64,000 bases of DNA. Origin: CALODL01 sp942492115 (GTDB lineage: Bacteria; Planctomycetota; Phycisphaerae; UBA1845; CAIVHJ01). This document shows positions 9,147 to 17,930 of the stretch, piece after piece. The position numbers and the translations under genes are program-made. The stretch is from contig CALODL010000010.1 in the NCBI GenBank assembly GCA_942492115.1, positions 1 through 64,000 on the forward strand, given 5' to 3'. The notes below the pieces were generated by a model. It was not told where the DNA came from, made no database searches, and saw nothing but the letters and a program-made list of their open reading frames with translations. Each line of letters opens with the position of its first letter. The stretch's first letter is position 1.

Positions 9147-10646
9147 ATGAGCTTGTCCACCTCCGGCCTACCTCCACAAACGCTATCCGCTCTCCTCGAT
9201 GCCACGGCGGCCATCACATCGAGCCTCGACCTGCCCGTCGTCCTCCAGGCCATCAGTCAGTCCGCCGCAGCCGTGATGCGCGCCGAAGCGTCCAGTGTCA
9301 TGCTGCTCGACAAGCGGCGCCAGAAACTGATTTTCGAAGCCGCCGTCGGCGATCGTTCCGATGCCTTGCGTGGTGAAGAGTTCGATGCTGATCTCGGCAT
9401 CGCAGGGAGGGTGTGCCGTACGGGTAAGCCGGAACTGGTTCTCGATGTGCGCCAGAACAAACATTTCTTCAAGGGAATCGACGACAAGAGCAGCTTCCAG
9501 ACCCGCGGCATGGCTGCCGCTCCTCTGGTCCACCAGGGCGAAATCGTGGGCGCAGTCGAAGTCATCAATCGCATCGGGGCGGAGAACTTTACTGAAGAGG
9601 ATCTCGACCTCCTGATGATTTTCGCCAACCTCGCCGCGGCCGGAGTGCGCAATGCGCAGGCCCATCACGAACTGATCAAGGAAAACGAAGGGCTCCGCTC
9701 GAGCATGCGACAGAGCGACCACGTGGTCGGACGCTCCGAAGCAATCTGTCAGGTCCAGCAGTTGTGCAACCGCGTCGCCCCCACCAACGCGTCCGTGCTG
9801 TTGCTGGGCGAAACGGGCGTCGGCAAGGAGTTGTTTGCCCGTTTCGTGCACAACCACTCCAAGCAGGCCGATCGACCGTTTATCGCTATCAACTGTGCGG
9901 CACTCGCCGAAACACTGCTGGAGAGCGAGTTGTTCGGCCACGAAAAGGGCTCGTTCACCGGAGCTGTCAGCCAGAAGATCGGACGTTTCGAGATGGCTGA
10001 CAAAGGCACGTTGTTCCTCGATGAAATAGGGGAGATCAGCCCATCCGTGCAAGTCAAACTGCTGCGCGTCCTCCAGGAACGTGAATTTGTTCGTGTCGGC
10101 GGCACTAAGACGACTTCGTGCGACGTGCGAATCATCGCTGCGACCAACCGTGATCTCGAAAAAGAGATGAAAGAAAACAACTTCCGCGAGGATCTGTACT
10201 ACCGCTTGAATGTCTTTCCGATCAACATTCCCCCATTGCGCGAACGTCGTGAGGACATTCCCCAGTTGGTCGAACACTTCATCGTTCGAGCTGCGACCGA
10301 TCTCAAAGTCGAGAAACCCGAAGTCGACGACGAGTGTCAGGCGCTCCTCGTCAGCCACAACTGGCCGGGCAATATTCGTGAGTTGCAAAACGTCATCGAA
10401 CGGGCCGTTCTGATGGCAGATGGTGGTGTCGTTCGTGTCGAACACCTGCCCGCGCAAATAGCCGGCAGTCAGGCCAAAGAGGCCACGGCTGGCGATGCCA
10501 GCCTGTGGGGCTATGAAAAAGCCATGATCATCAAGGCGTTGGAGTCCAGCAACTGGAACCAGTCGGGGGCCGCTCGAGAATTGGGGATCAGCCGCGACAA
10601 CTTGCGCTACCGAATCAAGAAATACAGCATCACGAAGCCAAGTTAG
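9147..10646 (+). CDS. Sigma-54-dependent transcriptional activator with GAF sensor domain
   Basis: 499 residues with the NifA-like layout. A GAF domain (about 20-165) senses a small ligand or redox cue. An AAA+ domain (about 190-430) has Walker A GETGVGKE (220-227), the sigma-54 contact loop as GSFTGA (268-273) and Walker B LFLDEIGEI. A Fis-type helix-turn-helix lies at the C-terminus (NWNQSGAARELGISRDNLRYRIKKY). It activates promoters used by sigma-54 RNA polymerase through ATP-driven remodelling. The usual GAFTGA is GSFTGA here, a variant found in some active members. The gene ends one base before the convergent GT87-like gene. The targets cannot be read from the window. Confidence 0.93.
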   Translation: MSLSTSGLPPQTLSALLDATAAITSSLDLPVVLQAISQSAAAVMRAEASSVMLLDKRRQKLIFEAAVGDRSDALRGEEFDADLGIAGRVCRTGKPELVLDVRQNKHFFKGIDDKSSFQTRGMAAAPLVHQGEIVGAVEVINRIGAENFTEEDLDLLMIFANLAAAGVRNAQAHHELIKENEGLRSSMRQSDHVVGRSEAICQVQQLCNRVAPTNASVLLLGETGVGKELFARFVHNHSKQADRPFIAINCAALAETLLESELFGHEKGSFTGAVSQKIGRFEMADKGTLFLDEIGEISPSVQVKLLRVLQEREFVRVGGTKTTSCDVRIIAATNRDLEKEMKENNFREDLYYRLNVFPINIPPLRERREDIPQLVEHFIVRAATDLKVEKPEVDDECQALLVSHNWPGNIRELQNVIERAVLMADGGVVRVEHLPAQIAGSQAKEATAGDASLWGYEKAMIIKALESSNWNQSGAARELGISRDNLRYRIKKYSITKPS

Positions 10647-10647
10647 A

Positions 10648-11937
10648 TCATGACGCAGTCGCGATGGTTTCCAGTGGAGTGCCGTGCGCCGAGAGTCGTT
10701 GGGCCCGTGCCATCCGATCAGCCCAGACGAACACGCCCAGAGGGAGCAGGATGAGCGGCTGAACGCCGATCCACTGGGCCACGCCATAGATCGGGAACAT
10801 CCCAAACCCGATGATGAGTAACACACGACCAGCAACTGACAGTCCTCCCTCCAGCGCCAACTGCTGGTCGACCAGTAGAACTACCGGCAGGATCAGTAGC
10901 GCGACCTCGTAGTACTGGGCATGGGGACTGATGAGCAGCATGCCTGCGCACACCTGAGCCCAGCGTGCAGCCAATCTCGACCCATCCGCCATCGTGCCGC
11001 GCCACTGCCACAGCAAGCGCACGATGATCAGGCCCACCGCGCCCCATGACGCCCACGTCCACAGCCTGGCGGCCTGGGCACGCCCGGCGACTTCGAGAAC
11101 TTGGACCACTGAGAAATCGACGGCCTCGGTGATCGAGATGTGCGAGAAACCGCTCACCACGCGCTCGTGCTGACGATAGACACCGCCGATGGCGGATATC
11201 ATCTCACCGGGCCATCCCCAGCCGCAGCCGACGGCACCGACTGCGTAGAGCACGCCCCCCACAAGGACGGCCGTCAACACTGTCCGCCACTGGCGCTGCA
11301 TCGCAAGCAAGCCGATGAACGGCAGTGCGTATTGCGGCTTGAATAACAACAGGCCCAGAGCCATGCCGGCCAGCACCGCCTGACCGCGGACACAGGCCTG
11401 ATATGCCACCACGAGCAACAACAGGGTCAGCGCAGCGTTTTGACCGCCCGTGACCGTCTGGCTCATGGGAAACCACAGCATTCCGATCATCGCAACGATG
11501 TTCCGATGCGGATAGAGGGCCGACAAGTGCCGTGCGAGGAGGAATATGGCGCAAGCGTACGCCGCGATCATTCCAATGGTATTGACGTGTAACGCCGCGA
11601 GATAAGGCAGGCGTGCGAGCACGCTGTAAGCCACTGCAACTGGAGCCGGGTTAATGTAGTACGCCAGACCATCGAGATGCTCTGGCGCGAGTACCGCGTC
11701 CTGTGTCCTGCGCTGACGATGAATGTCGTAGAGCTCTGTGCCGTGTCCCTCCGCGACGATACGACCTGCCAGATAGAAGGCCATGAAGTCCCGCCCGACC
11801 ACGACTCCATCATCGACGACGAGGCGCGGCAACGTCGCGTAGAACAGTACGAGGGCCAACAGCCACCCGGCGACTCCACTGACGCCCACAAGTCGCAACA
11901 CCGCGGGTGAGGTCAAACGCATGATCACGGCAGACAT
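10648..11937 (-). CDS. GT87/DUF2029-family membrane glycosyltransferase, paralogue 1
   Basis: 429 residues with about ten predicted membrane helices. The early loop has the signature GRDFMAFYLAGRIVAEGHGTELYD after the first helix, followed by YINPAP. This is the polytopic GT-C fold of the DUF2029/GT87 family (relatives are actinobacterial mannosyltransferases using polyprenyl-phosphate donors); the acidic residue in the first extracytoplasmic loop would be catalytic. It is divergent from a paralogue at 12107 whose corresponding region reads AGDFLAFYTGGTIVGSGHG. The ATG lies at 11937. The acceptor is unknown, presumably a cell-envelope glycan or glycolipid. Confidence 0.8.
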   Translation of the reverse strand: MSAVIMRLTSPAVLRLVGVSGVAGWLLALVLFYATLPRLVVDDGVVVGRDFMAFYLAGRIVAEGHGTELYDIHRQRRTQDAVLAPEHLDGLAYYINPAPVAVAYSVLARLPYLAALHVNTIGMIAAYACAIFLLARHLSALYPHRNIVAMIGMLWFPMSQTVTGGQNAALTLLLLVVAYQACVRGQAVLAGMALGLLLFKPQYALPFIGLLAMQRQWRTVLTAVLVGGVLYAVGAVGCGWGWPGEMISAIGGVYRQHERVVSGFSHISITEAVDFSVVQVLEVAGRAQAARLWTWASWGAVGLIIVRLLWQWRGTMADGSRLAARWAQVCAGMLLISPHAQYYEVALLILPVVLLVDQQLALEGGLSVAGRVLLIIGFGMFPIYGVAQWIGVQPLILLPLGVFVWADRMARAQRLSAHGTPLETIATAS

Positions 11938-12106
11938 GCCAGTTGTATCGACTCACGGACCCCATCCCAGCACTATCAGGATGTGCGGCCACCGCGTCTG
12001 CAGAGTTATGAGACGCCGACAGAGTGAACCATGATAGAAGCGGCGATGCACCTCGTGATCCGGGGACAGCTGGTCGATGTCATGGACGTCTACGAGGGAT
12101 CCGTTC

Positions 12107-13414
12107 ATGCAGTCACCTACGCACATATCCGTCGGGCGCCATCAGCAGATGAAACGACTGATGCACATGGCCACGTCGACGCCGATCCTCCTGGCTTTCG
12201 GGCTGCTACTGGCGTCTGGAAGTATATGGACCATGGGCCGCTACGTCTCATCACTCGATGGTGTAACCGACGCCCAGGGTCAGCTCGTCGCGGGTGACTT
12301 TCTCGCGTTCTATACCGGCGGTACCATCGTGGGCTCGGGTCACGGCCCAGCCCTGTACGATCTGTCCTACCAGCACGACATCGAGCATACTCTGATCGGT
12401 GTACCAGACTCTCCATGGCAACCGTACGTCAATCCGCCCTTGCTCGCCCTGGCCTTGAGTTGGGTCAACGGTGTGCCATTCGCCACGGCAATGCGTTTGT
12501 TCTGCGCCGCAATGTGCGCTGCCGCAGCCGGAAGTCTGGTATTGGCCGGCAGGAGCCTGCCGGCGCTGCGCGGCGATAGAATGCGGTGGCTGGCCGTGTG
12601 CTTACTGGTGCTGTCATTCCATCCCATTGCACGCACAATGCTGGGGGGACAGAACACCCCGTTGACACTTGTCCTGCTGACCGGTGTCTTCGCAGGACTC
12701 CATCACCGCCACAGCGCACTGGCCGGCGTGTGCCTGGGGTTGCTCAGTTACAAGCCACAGTTCGCGTTGTTCATTGGCCTTGTGGTCCTGGGGCAACAGC
12801 GCTGGCGTGTAGCCGTGTGGGCCATCGCCATCGGCCTCGCCCACTACGTGGTCGCCGGGGTGGTATGCGGGTTCGATTGGCCATGGGCCATGCTCGATGC
12901 TTTGGCGATCTATCAACCACTCGAGGCGGCATCCAGCTACTACACACACATTGCGATCCTTCCCGTTTGCAACCACAGCTTGCCAGCGCCATGGAACCAC
13001 CTCGTCGCCGCGACGGCAATCACGGCGGTCATTGGACTGTTTGTCGTCGCCGTTCTACGAGCCCGGCACTCCGACAAGCTCGTGTTCGGTGCCGCCGTGT
13101 GCGTAACGATGCTGATCAGCCCGCACCTGCAGTTCTATGACGTTGGTGTGCTCGTGCTCCCCGTACTCATCGGTCTAGATGATCTGTGCGCACGGGGCCA
13201 GCAACCATCCGAATCCCTGCGGGGCCTGTTGTGCGCGGGATACCTCGCATTCCCAATCTATGCGTTCAGCCATATGCTTGGTTTCCAACCCCTGATCCTA
13301 TGGCCCCTGGGCGTGTTCCTGTGGCTGTGCCACCGGCTGTGGACCGCAGGACAGCCCAGTGTCATACCCGCCAGCAACCCGAGCATCGACCACTGCGAGA
13401 GGGTGCCAGGATGA
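12107..13414 (+). CDS. GT87/DUF2029-family membrane glycosyltransferase, paralogue 2
   Basis: 435 residues and about ten membrane helices, with the loop signature AGDFLAFYTGGTIVGSGHGPALYD followed by YVNPPLLALAL, collinear with the divergent gene at 10648-11937. I prefer the ATG at 12107 because GAGGGA lies seven bases upstream; another in-frame ATG occurs at 12077. The stop codon overlaps the start of the GT2 gene by four bases (ATGA), so the two are translationally coupled and probably act in one glycan pathway: the GT2 enzyme loads a polyprenyl phosphate and this protein transfers the sugar outside the membrane. That role is inferred from family and context. Confidence 0.8.
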   Translation: MQSPTHISVGRHQQMKRLMHMATSTPILLAFGLLLASGSIWTMGRYVSSLDGVTDAQGQLVAGDFLAFYTGGTIVGSGHGPALYDLSYQHDIEHTLIGVPDSPWQPYVNPPLLALALSWVNGVPFATAMRLFCAAMCAAAAGSLVLAGRSLPALRGDRMRWLAVCLLVLSFHPIARTMLGGQNTPLTLVLLTGVFAGLHHRHSALAGVCLGLLSYKPQFALFIGLVVLGQQRWRVAVWAIAIGLAHYVVAGVVCGFDWPWAMLDALAIYQPLEAASSYYTHIAILPVCNHSLPAPWNHLVAATAITAVIGLFVVAVLRARHSDKLVFGAAVCVTMLISPHLQFYDVGVLVLPVLIGLDDLCARGQQPSESLRGLLCAGYLAFPIYAFSHMLGFQPLILWPLGVFLWLCHRLWTAGQPSVIPASNPSIDHCERVPG

Positions 13415-14199
13415 GTGACACCATTATCGTTGTGCCCTGCTACAACGAAGAAAGCAGGTTGGATCTCACGCCGTTCGTTCAGCATGCTCAGCGGTTTTCG
13501 CGGACGCGGTTCCTGTTCGTCGACGACGGCAGCAGCGACGATACGTCCGATCTCATTCTGACGGCCGGGGTCGCGCGTACCGAGCAGATCGACTTGCTGA
13601 CGATGCCACAAAACATGGGCAAAGCCGAAGCCGTGCGCCATGGATTCCAGGAGGCATTCAGCTCGGCTCCACGCTTTGTCGGATTCTGGGATGCCGACCT
13701 GGCAACCCCACTCGATGCCATTCCAGAATTCCAGTCCGTTCTCGAAGGCTCATGCGATCTCGACATGGTCTTCGGAGCACGCGTGCAGTTGCTCGGCAGG
13801 TCGATCGAACGCCACATGTGGCGCCACTACGTTGGGCGGGTGTTTGCCACAGCCGTCTCGATGGTGCTGCGGCTGCCGGTTTATGACACACAATGCGGGG
13901 CCAAGTTGTTTCGCAACGATGGCCGACTGGTGGAAGCCTTTGAAACACCGTTCCTGGCGCGGTGGGTTTTCGACGTCGAGATCATCGCCCGCTACATGAA
14001 CATGCATCGCCGTGACCATCGACCTGCAGTGGAGGGCTGCATCTATGAGCTGCCTCTCGACCACTGGGAAGACGTTGCGGGCTCGAAGCTCAAACCGTCC
14101 GATTTTCTGACTGCAGCGTTGGACCTCGCGCACATCGCGTGGACCTATCAACTGAGTCCAGCGCTGGCCGACCCGCATGCGTGGCCTGCGAAAGGCTGA
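13411..14199 (+). CDS. GT2 glycosyltransferase, dolichyl/polyprenyl-phosphate sugar synthase type
   Basis: 262 residues from an ATG that overlaps the upstream stop codon. GT-A fold motifs are clear: VVPCYNEESRL at the N-terminus, FLFVDDGSSDDT, the metal-binding DAD in FWDADLATPLDAI, and DTQCGAKLFR. These match the family that transfers glucose or mannose from a nucleotide sugar to dolichyl or undecaprenyl phosphate on the cytoplasmic face. It has no C-terminal membrane helices, so membrane contact would be peripheral. Coupling to the GT87-like gene suggests it supplies that enzyme's donor. Confidence 0.85.
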   Translation: MSDTIIVVPCYNEESRLDLTPFVQHAQRFSRTRFLFVDDGSSDDTSDLILTAGVARTEQIDLLTMPQNMGKAEAVRHGFQEAFSSAPRFVGFWDADLATPLDAIPEFQSVLEGSCDLDMVFGARVQLLGRSIERHMWRHYVGRVFATAVSMVLRLPVYDTQCGAKLFRNDGRLVEAFETPFLARWVFDVEIIARYMNMHRRDHRPAVEGCIYELPLDHWEDVAGSKLKPSDFLTAALDLAHIAWTYQLSPALADPHAWPAKG

Positions 14200-14275
14200 C
14201 TGTGGAAGAATTGGATCGGATGAGGCCCACGCAGGGGCGGGTTGCGGGGACTGTCGCCGCCCGACGGGCAGTGAC

Positions 14276-14395
14276 CTACGGTGTGACCAGGCCCATGAGG
14301 CCGGCCACCATGACCATCGCGAGGGCAATCACACCGACTACGAGAACATTCTCGATCGCGGTGCCGGCGACTTGTTCAATCCATAATCGCTTCAT
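14276..14395 (-). CDS. 39-residue membrane peptide resembling a Flp-type pilin
   Basis: The reading frame starts MKRLWIEQVAGTAIENVL and continues as one hydrophobic helix ending GLMGLVTP. The segment AGTAIENVL resembles the GATAIEYGL motif at the processed N-terminus of Flp (Tad) pilins, with the Glu in the expected place five residues into the helix but Asn for the usual Tyr. AGGA lies five bases before the ATG. No Tad secretion genes are visible in the window. It could instead be an unrelated single-helix membrane peptide. Confidence 0.45.
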   Translation of the reverse strand: MKRLWIEQVAGTAIENVLVVGVIALAMVMVAGLMGLVTP

Positions 14396-14591
14396 GGGTC
14401 CTGCCGAATCCCCCGGACAGCTGGTATGGTTCACGTTACCTTAGTGTAGGCAACTGACCACCGAGGATCAACGCCCTATTGAACCCGCAGCCCTCTTGGC
14501 GGTATGCTCGCGTCGCATTGACGCCCGGCACTGCCGTGCACCTGGCGTAGTGAGCGTCCCGGCTCCCCTGAATCAGCATTAGGAACGTGTC

Positions 14592-16028
14592 ATGTTCGAA
14601 TCTCTGTCGCAGAAACTGGGTGATGTCTTCAAGGGGCTGCGTGGCCGCGGGAAAATCACCGAAGAGAATGTTGGCGAAGCGCTGCAGGCCATTCGGACGG
14701 CGCTGCTGGAAGCCGACGTGCACGTCGATCTCGTGCGTGAATTCTGCGATGAGGTGAAGAACAAAGCCATCGGCATGGAGATCCTGGATACGCTCCAGCC
14801 GGATCAGGTGATGGTCAAGGTCGTTCACGACGAGCTGGTTCGCTTGATGGGGCCGGTCGATCCCCGCATCCCCTACGTCTCACCCGGCCCGACGATCCTG
14901 TTGCTCGCCGGCCTGCAAGGCTCTGGAAAGACGACCACCTGCGGCAAACTGGCGCGCATGATCGCGGCCAAGGGCAAGCGTCCACTCCTGGTTGCAGCCG
15001 ACCTCAAGCGCCCGGCAGCCATTGACCAACTCGAAGTTCTCGGGGAACAACTCAGTATCCCCGTTCACACTGAGCGCAATCACCAGAACCCCGTGCGTGT
15101 TTGTCGCAACGCCATCAGCGTCGCCCGCAAAACGGACCGTGATGTCGTCATCCTCGATACCGCGGGCCGGCTGGCCATCGACGATGACCTCATGGCCGAA
15201 GTTGCCAAGATCGCCTCCACCACGCAACCGCATCAGGTTTACCTCGTCATAGATGCGATGACCGGCCAGGACGCCGTCGCCACGGCCAGGGCGTTCAACG
15301 AACGCCTGGAGCTGGATGGAGTCATCCTGACCAAGTTCGACTCTGATACCCGTGGCGGTGCTGCTCTGTCGGTCAAGAAGATCACGGGCAAGCCGATCAA
15401 GTTCATCGGTGTCGGTGAGAAACTCGAGAACATTGAAGCGTTCCACCCCGACCGCATTGCAGGCCGGATCCTCGGTATGGGCGATGTCCTGACCCTTGTC
15501 GAGCAGGCCCAACAACAATTCGAGGCCGACGAAGCCGAGCAGATCCAGAAGAAGATGGCCAAGGGTTCCATGACCCTCGACGACTTCCTCGATCAGTTTC
15601 GCAAGGTTCGCAAGATGGGACCGATGAAAGGCCTGCTGAAAAAGCTGCCCGGCATGGGCAACATGGCCGACGACATGGATGTCGATGAGGGCGAGCTCAA
15701 ACGCATGGAAGCCATCGTGCTGTCCATGACGCGCCGGGAGCGGCACAATCCGTCGATCCTCGATGCCTCCCGTCGCCGTCGGATCGCCCGCGGCTGCGGT
15801 TGCGAGCCCCAGGACGTCTCCGGGTTGGTCAAGCAATTCACCCAGATGCGCGATCTGATGAAGAAAATGGCCAGCATGAGCATGGTCGACCGCATGAAAT
15901 CCCTGGCCGGGCTCTCCCAGGCCGCCGCCGCCGGGCAGGCCCTGGGTAAGAAGGTCAAGGGCGGCACCACCAAGATTCGCAAGGTGTCTAATAAAGACAA
16001 GCGACGTAAGCGTAAGAAGCGTAGATAG
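14592..16028 (+). CDS. ffh: Signal recognition particle GTPase Ffh
   Basis: 478 residues, full length. The N domain (1-90) is followed by the GTPase domain with G1 GLQGSGKTTTCGKLA, the insertion-box region ADLKRPAAIDQLE, G3 DTAGRL and G4 TKFD with DTRGGAALS. The Met-rich M domain (about 310-440, including MGPMKGLLKKLPGMGNM) binds SRP RNA and signal peptides. The C-terminus is very basic (NKDKRRKRKKRR). It delivers membrane proteins cotranslationally to FtsY and SecYEG. It heads the ffh-rpsP-trmD-rplS cluster. Confidence 0.97.
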   Translation: MFESLSQKLGDVFKGLRGRGKITEENVGEALQAIRTALLEADVHVDLVREFCDEVKNKAIGMEILDTLQPDQVMVKVVHDELVRLMGPVDPRIPYVSPGPTILLLAGLQGSGKTTTCGKLARMIAAKGKRPLLVAADLKRPAAIDQLEVLGEQLSIPVHTERNHQNPVRVCRNAISVARKTDRDVVILDTAGRLAIDDDLMAEVAKIASTTQPHQVYLVIDAMTGQDAVATARAFNERLELDGVILTKFDSDTRGGAALSVKKITGKPIKFIGVGEKLENIEAFHPDRIAGRILGMGDVLTLVEQAQQQFEADEAEQIQKKMAKGSMTLDDFLDQFRKVRKMGPMKGLLKKLPGMGNMADDMDVDEGELKRMEAIVLSMTRRERHNPSILDASRRRRIARGCGCEPQDVSGLVKQFTQMRDLMKKMASMSMVDRMKSLAGLSQAAAAGQALGKKVKGGTTKIRKVSNKDKRRKRKKRR

Positions 16029-16132
16029 TAACGTCAGAAGCCGGGCGCTTGCCTGCCTGTGCGATTTTGCTACAATGATTTGTCTTCATTTGACTTAAGA
16101 GGACAGCGTTCTACTTATCCAAGGAGCTTTGC

Positions 16133-16435
16133 TTGGTCAGGTTGCGATTAAAACGTTTGGGGCGGCGTCATCGCCCGTTCTACAGGATCGCCGTGGTCGA
16201 TCAGCGCCGTGCGCGGGACAGCAGGGTCATCGAAGAGCTAGGTCACTTTGACCCGATCAATAAGGAAGAAGACAAGCAGGTCGTCCTGAATGATGACCGG
16301 GCCAAGTATTGGTTGAGTGTTGGGGCACAGCCTTCCGAGCGCGTGCACAGCATCCTCCGCCAGCGCGGCTTGGTCACCACTCATTTCCGCAACGAGAGCA
16401 AGAAGCAGCAGGCTCAGGCCAAAGCCGAAGCCTGA
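16133..16435 (+). CDS. rpsP: 30S ribosomal protein S16
   Basis: 100 residues; the family signature MVRLRLKRLGRRHRPFYRI is at the N-terminus, with VIEELGHFDP and the AKYWLSVGAQPS segment. The start is TTG at 16133, fixed by AAGGAG six bases upstream and by alignment to the conserved first residues. The C-terminus has a short Lys/Gln/Ala tail. It assembles early in the 30S body. Second gene of the ffh cluster; the next gene is trmD with no rimM between. Confidence 0.96.
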   Translation: MVRLRLKRLGRRHRPFYRIAVVDQRRARDSRVIEELGHFDPINKEEDKQVVLNDDRAKYWLSVGAQPSERVHSILRQRGLVTTHFRNESKKQQAQAKAEA

Positions 16436-16485
16436 TCTCAGGCTGGTCGATCTGCTATCTGCTTGCGTGAACTGGATGGTCGCCG

Positions 16486-17196
16486 ATGCGGATCGACGTG
16501 CTGACATTGTTTCCAGAGGTCTTCGAGACCTACCTCGAAACAAGCATCATCGGTCGAGCCCGGTCATCGGGAATCCTTGAAGTTGTTCTGACGCAAATCC
16601 GGGACTTCGCCACGGACAAACATCGGCGTGTCGATGATCGCCCCTTTGGCGGCGGGCCTGGAATGGTCATGATGTGTCCCCCACTGTTCGATTGCGTCGA
16701 ACAGGTGGAATCGGCAGGAGAAACGCCCCACCGGATTCTGTTGAGTCCCCAGGGGCGGCCGTTGAGTCAGGAGCGGGTCGCCGAGCTTGCCGACAAGCAA
16801 CGCCTGCTTTTGATCTGTGGGCACTACGAAGGCTTTGACGAACGGATCCGATTGGGTCTCAATGCTGAGGAGGTTTCGATTGGCGACTACGTGCTTTCGG
16901 GCGGTGAGCTGCCCGCACTCGTCCTGATCGATGCTGTCACGCGACTGTTGCCTGGTGCCCTGGGCGACGATGCCTCCGCTGAAAACGATTCATTCTCCCG
17001 CGGCCTGCTGGACCACCCACAGTACACGCGGCCCAGGGAGTTCAACGGTATGGAGGTCCCGGAGATTCTGCTCTCCGGAGACCATGCGAAGATAGAACTG
17101 TGGCGCCGCGAGCAATCACAAGCCCGCACGCGCGAGCGACGCCCTGAGTTGTTGGCCGATAGTACGACCGATCCCGAACCCGGAGCAGAACCATGA
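16486..17196 (+). CDS. trmD: tRNA (guanine-N1-)-methyltransferase
   Basis: 236 residues beginning MRIDVLTLFPEVFETY. TrmD methylates G37 of tRNAs with S-adenosylmethionine to prevent +1 frameshifting. The knotted SPOUT fold shows as LLICGHYEGFDERIR and EVSIGDYVLSGGELPAL, the SAM site. Conserved catalytic-region residues are in DDRPFGGGPGMVM and ENDSFSRGLLDHPQYTRP. The last four bases overlap rplS, so the two are coupled. The C-terminal tail is slightly short and acidic. Confidence 0.97.
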   Translation: MRIDVLTLFPEVFETYLETSIIGRARSSGILEVVLTQIRDFATDKHRRVDDRPFGGGPGMVMMCPPLFDCVEQVESAGETPHRILLSPQGRPLSQERVAELADKQRLLLICGHYEGFDERIRLGLNAEEVSIGDYVLSGGELPALVLIDAVTRLLPGALGDDASAENDSFSRGLLDHPQYTRPREFNGMEVPEILLSGDHAKIELWRREQSQARTRERRPELLADSTTDPEPGAEP

Positions 17197-17630
17197 GAAA
17201 TCAAATCATCAGCCTGGTCGAAGCAAAGCACCAGAGAGACATCCCCGAGTTTCGGGTTGGTCAGAGTGTCAGCGTCAATGTCCGCATCAGGGAAGGCGAG
17301 AAGGAACGCATCCAGGCGTTCAGCGGCGTCGTCATCGCGCGCAAGGGAACCGGCCTCGGCGAAACGTTCAAAGTGCGGCGTATCGTCGCCAATAAGGGCG
17401 TTGAACGAACCTTCCTGCTCCACTCACCATTCATTGCCAGCATCGAGGTCACCCGCACCGGCAAGGTTCGCCGGGCCAAGCTGTACTACCTGCGTGATCG
17501 CGTCGGCAAGTCCCGCAAACTGCGTGAGAAGCGTATCAGCCAGGCCGGCCGTGCAGCCGCTGCCGAGGCACGAAAGACCGCGCGAAGCAAAGCCTCTGGC
17601 GAACCGCGGGAATTGGCCGCGGTGGAATAG
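17193..17630 (+). CDS. rplS: 50S ribosomal protein L19
   Basis: 145 residues with the conserved core FRVGQSVSVNVRIREG, ERIQAFSGVVIARKG and VERTFLLHSPFIASIEV, then KLYYLRDRVGKSRKLREK. L19 sits at the 30S-50S interface. A C-terminal extension of about 30 residues rich in Ala, Arg and Glu exceeds the bacterial average of about 115. It overlaps trmD by four bases and is followed 30 bases later by a strong terminator, so it ends the operon. Confidence 0.96.
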   Translation: MRNQIISLVEAKHQRDIPEFRVGQSVSVNVRIREGEKERIQAFSGVVIARKGTGLGETFKVRRIVANKGVERTFLLHSPFIASIEVTRTGKVRRAKLYYLRDRVGKSRKLREKRISQAGRAAAAEARKTARSKASGEPRELAAVE

Positions 17631-17659
17631 ACCCGCACCATCGACACGAACGACTTCCG

Positions 17660-17703
17660 CTGCCGGATCGAGCCGCACAGGCTGCCGATCCGGCAGTTTT
17701 TTT
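17660..17703 (+). terminator. Rho-independent terminator of the ffh-rplS operon
   Basis: CTGCCGGATCG (17660-17670) pairs with CGATCCGGCAG (17686-17696), followed by seven T. The 11-bp stem is perfect, with a 15-base loop. Confidence 0.9.
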
Positions 17704-17709
17704 GGGGGT

Positions 17710-17821
17710 GGTTCTTCACGACATTCCGGGATGGGCCTGCGCACATGATCCTGTTGACGCACGCGTGGCGGAGGGTCGATGGCTCGAGCCCGCCGTCGGG
17801 GAGGACGTCCGGTCCCGCAAA
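17710..17821 (+). repeat. Copy B of the terminator-associated dispersed repeat (longest copy)
   Basis: 17710-17775 repeats copy A (6286-6352) with few changes (GGTTCTTCACG, ATTCCGGGATGGGCCT, CGCACATGATCCTGT). 17781-17821 is a second module (GGCTCGAGCC ... GAGGACGTCCGGTCCCGC) that recurs inverted in copy C at 58637-58678. T-runs bound the copy on both sides (17697-17703 and 17834-17842). Confidence 0.7.
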
Positions 17822-17930
17822 CCCGTGCCGAGCTTTTTTTTTGCGCTCACCTCCCCCACCGTCGTCTTGACTACTGGAGCGACCACATCCCACGGCCATG
17901 TTTCAGGTCGCTCCTCTGGAGCCCTGGACG

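Noticed and set aside
9183..10835. 550-codon open frame antisense to the sigma-54 activator
   Set aside because: The plus-strand frame has every motif of the activator family; the antisense frame has none and is an effect of GC-rich codon use.
14396..14591. Search for an SRP RNA gene next to ffh
   Set aside because: No conserved SRP RNA core was found here or in the other gaps near ffh.
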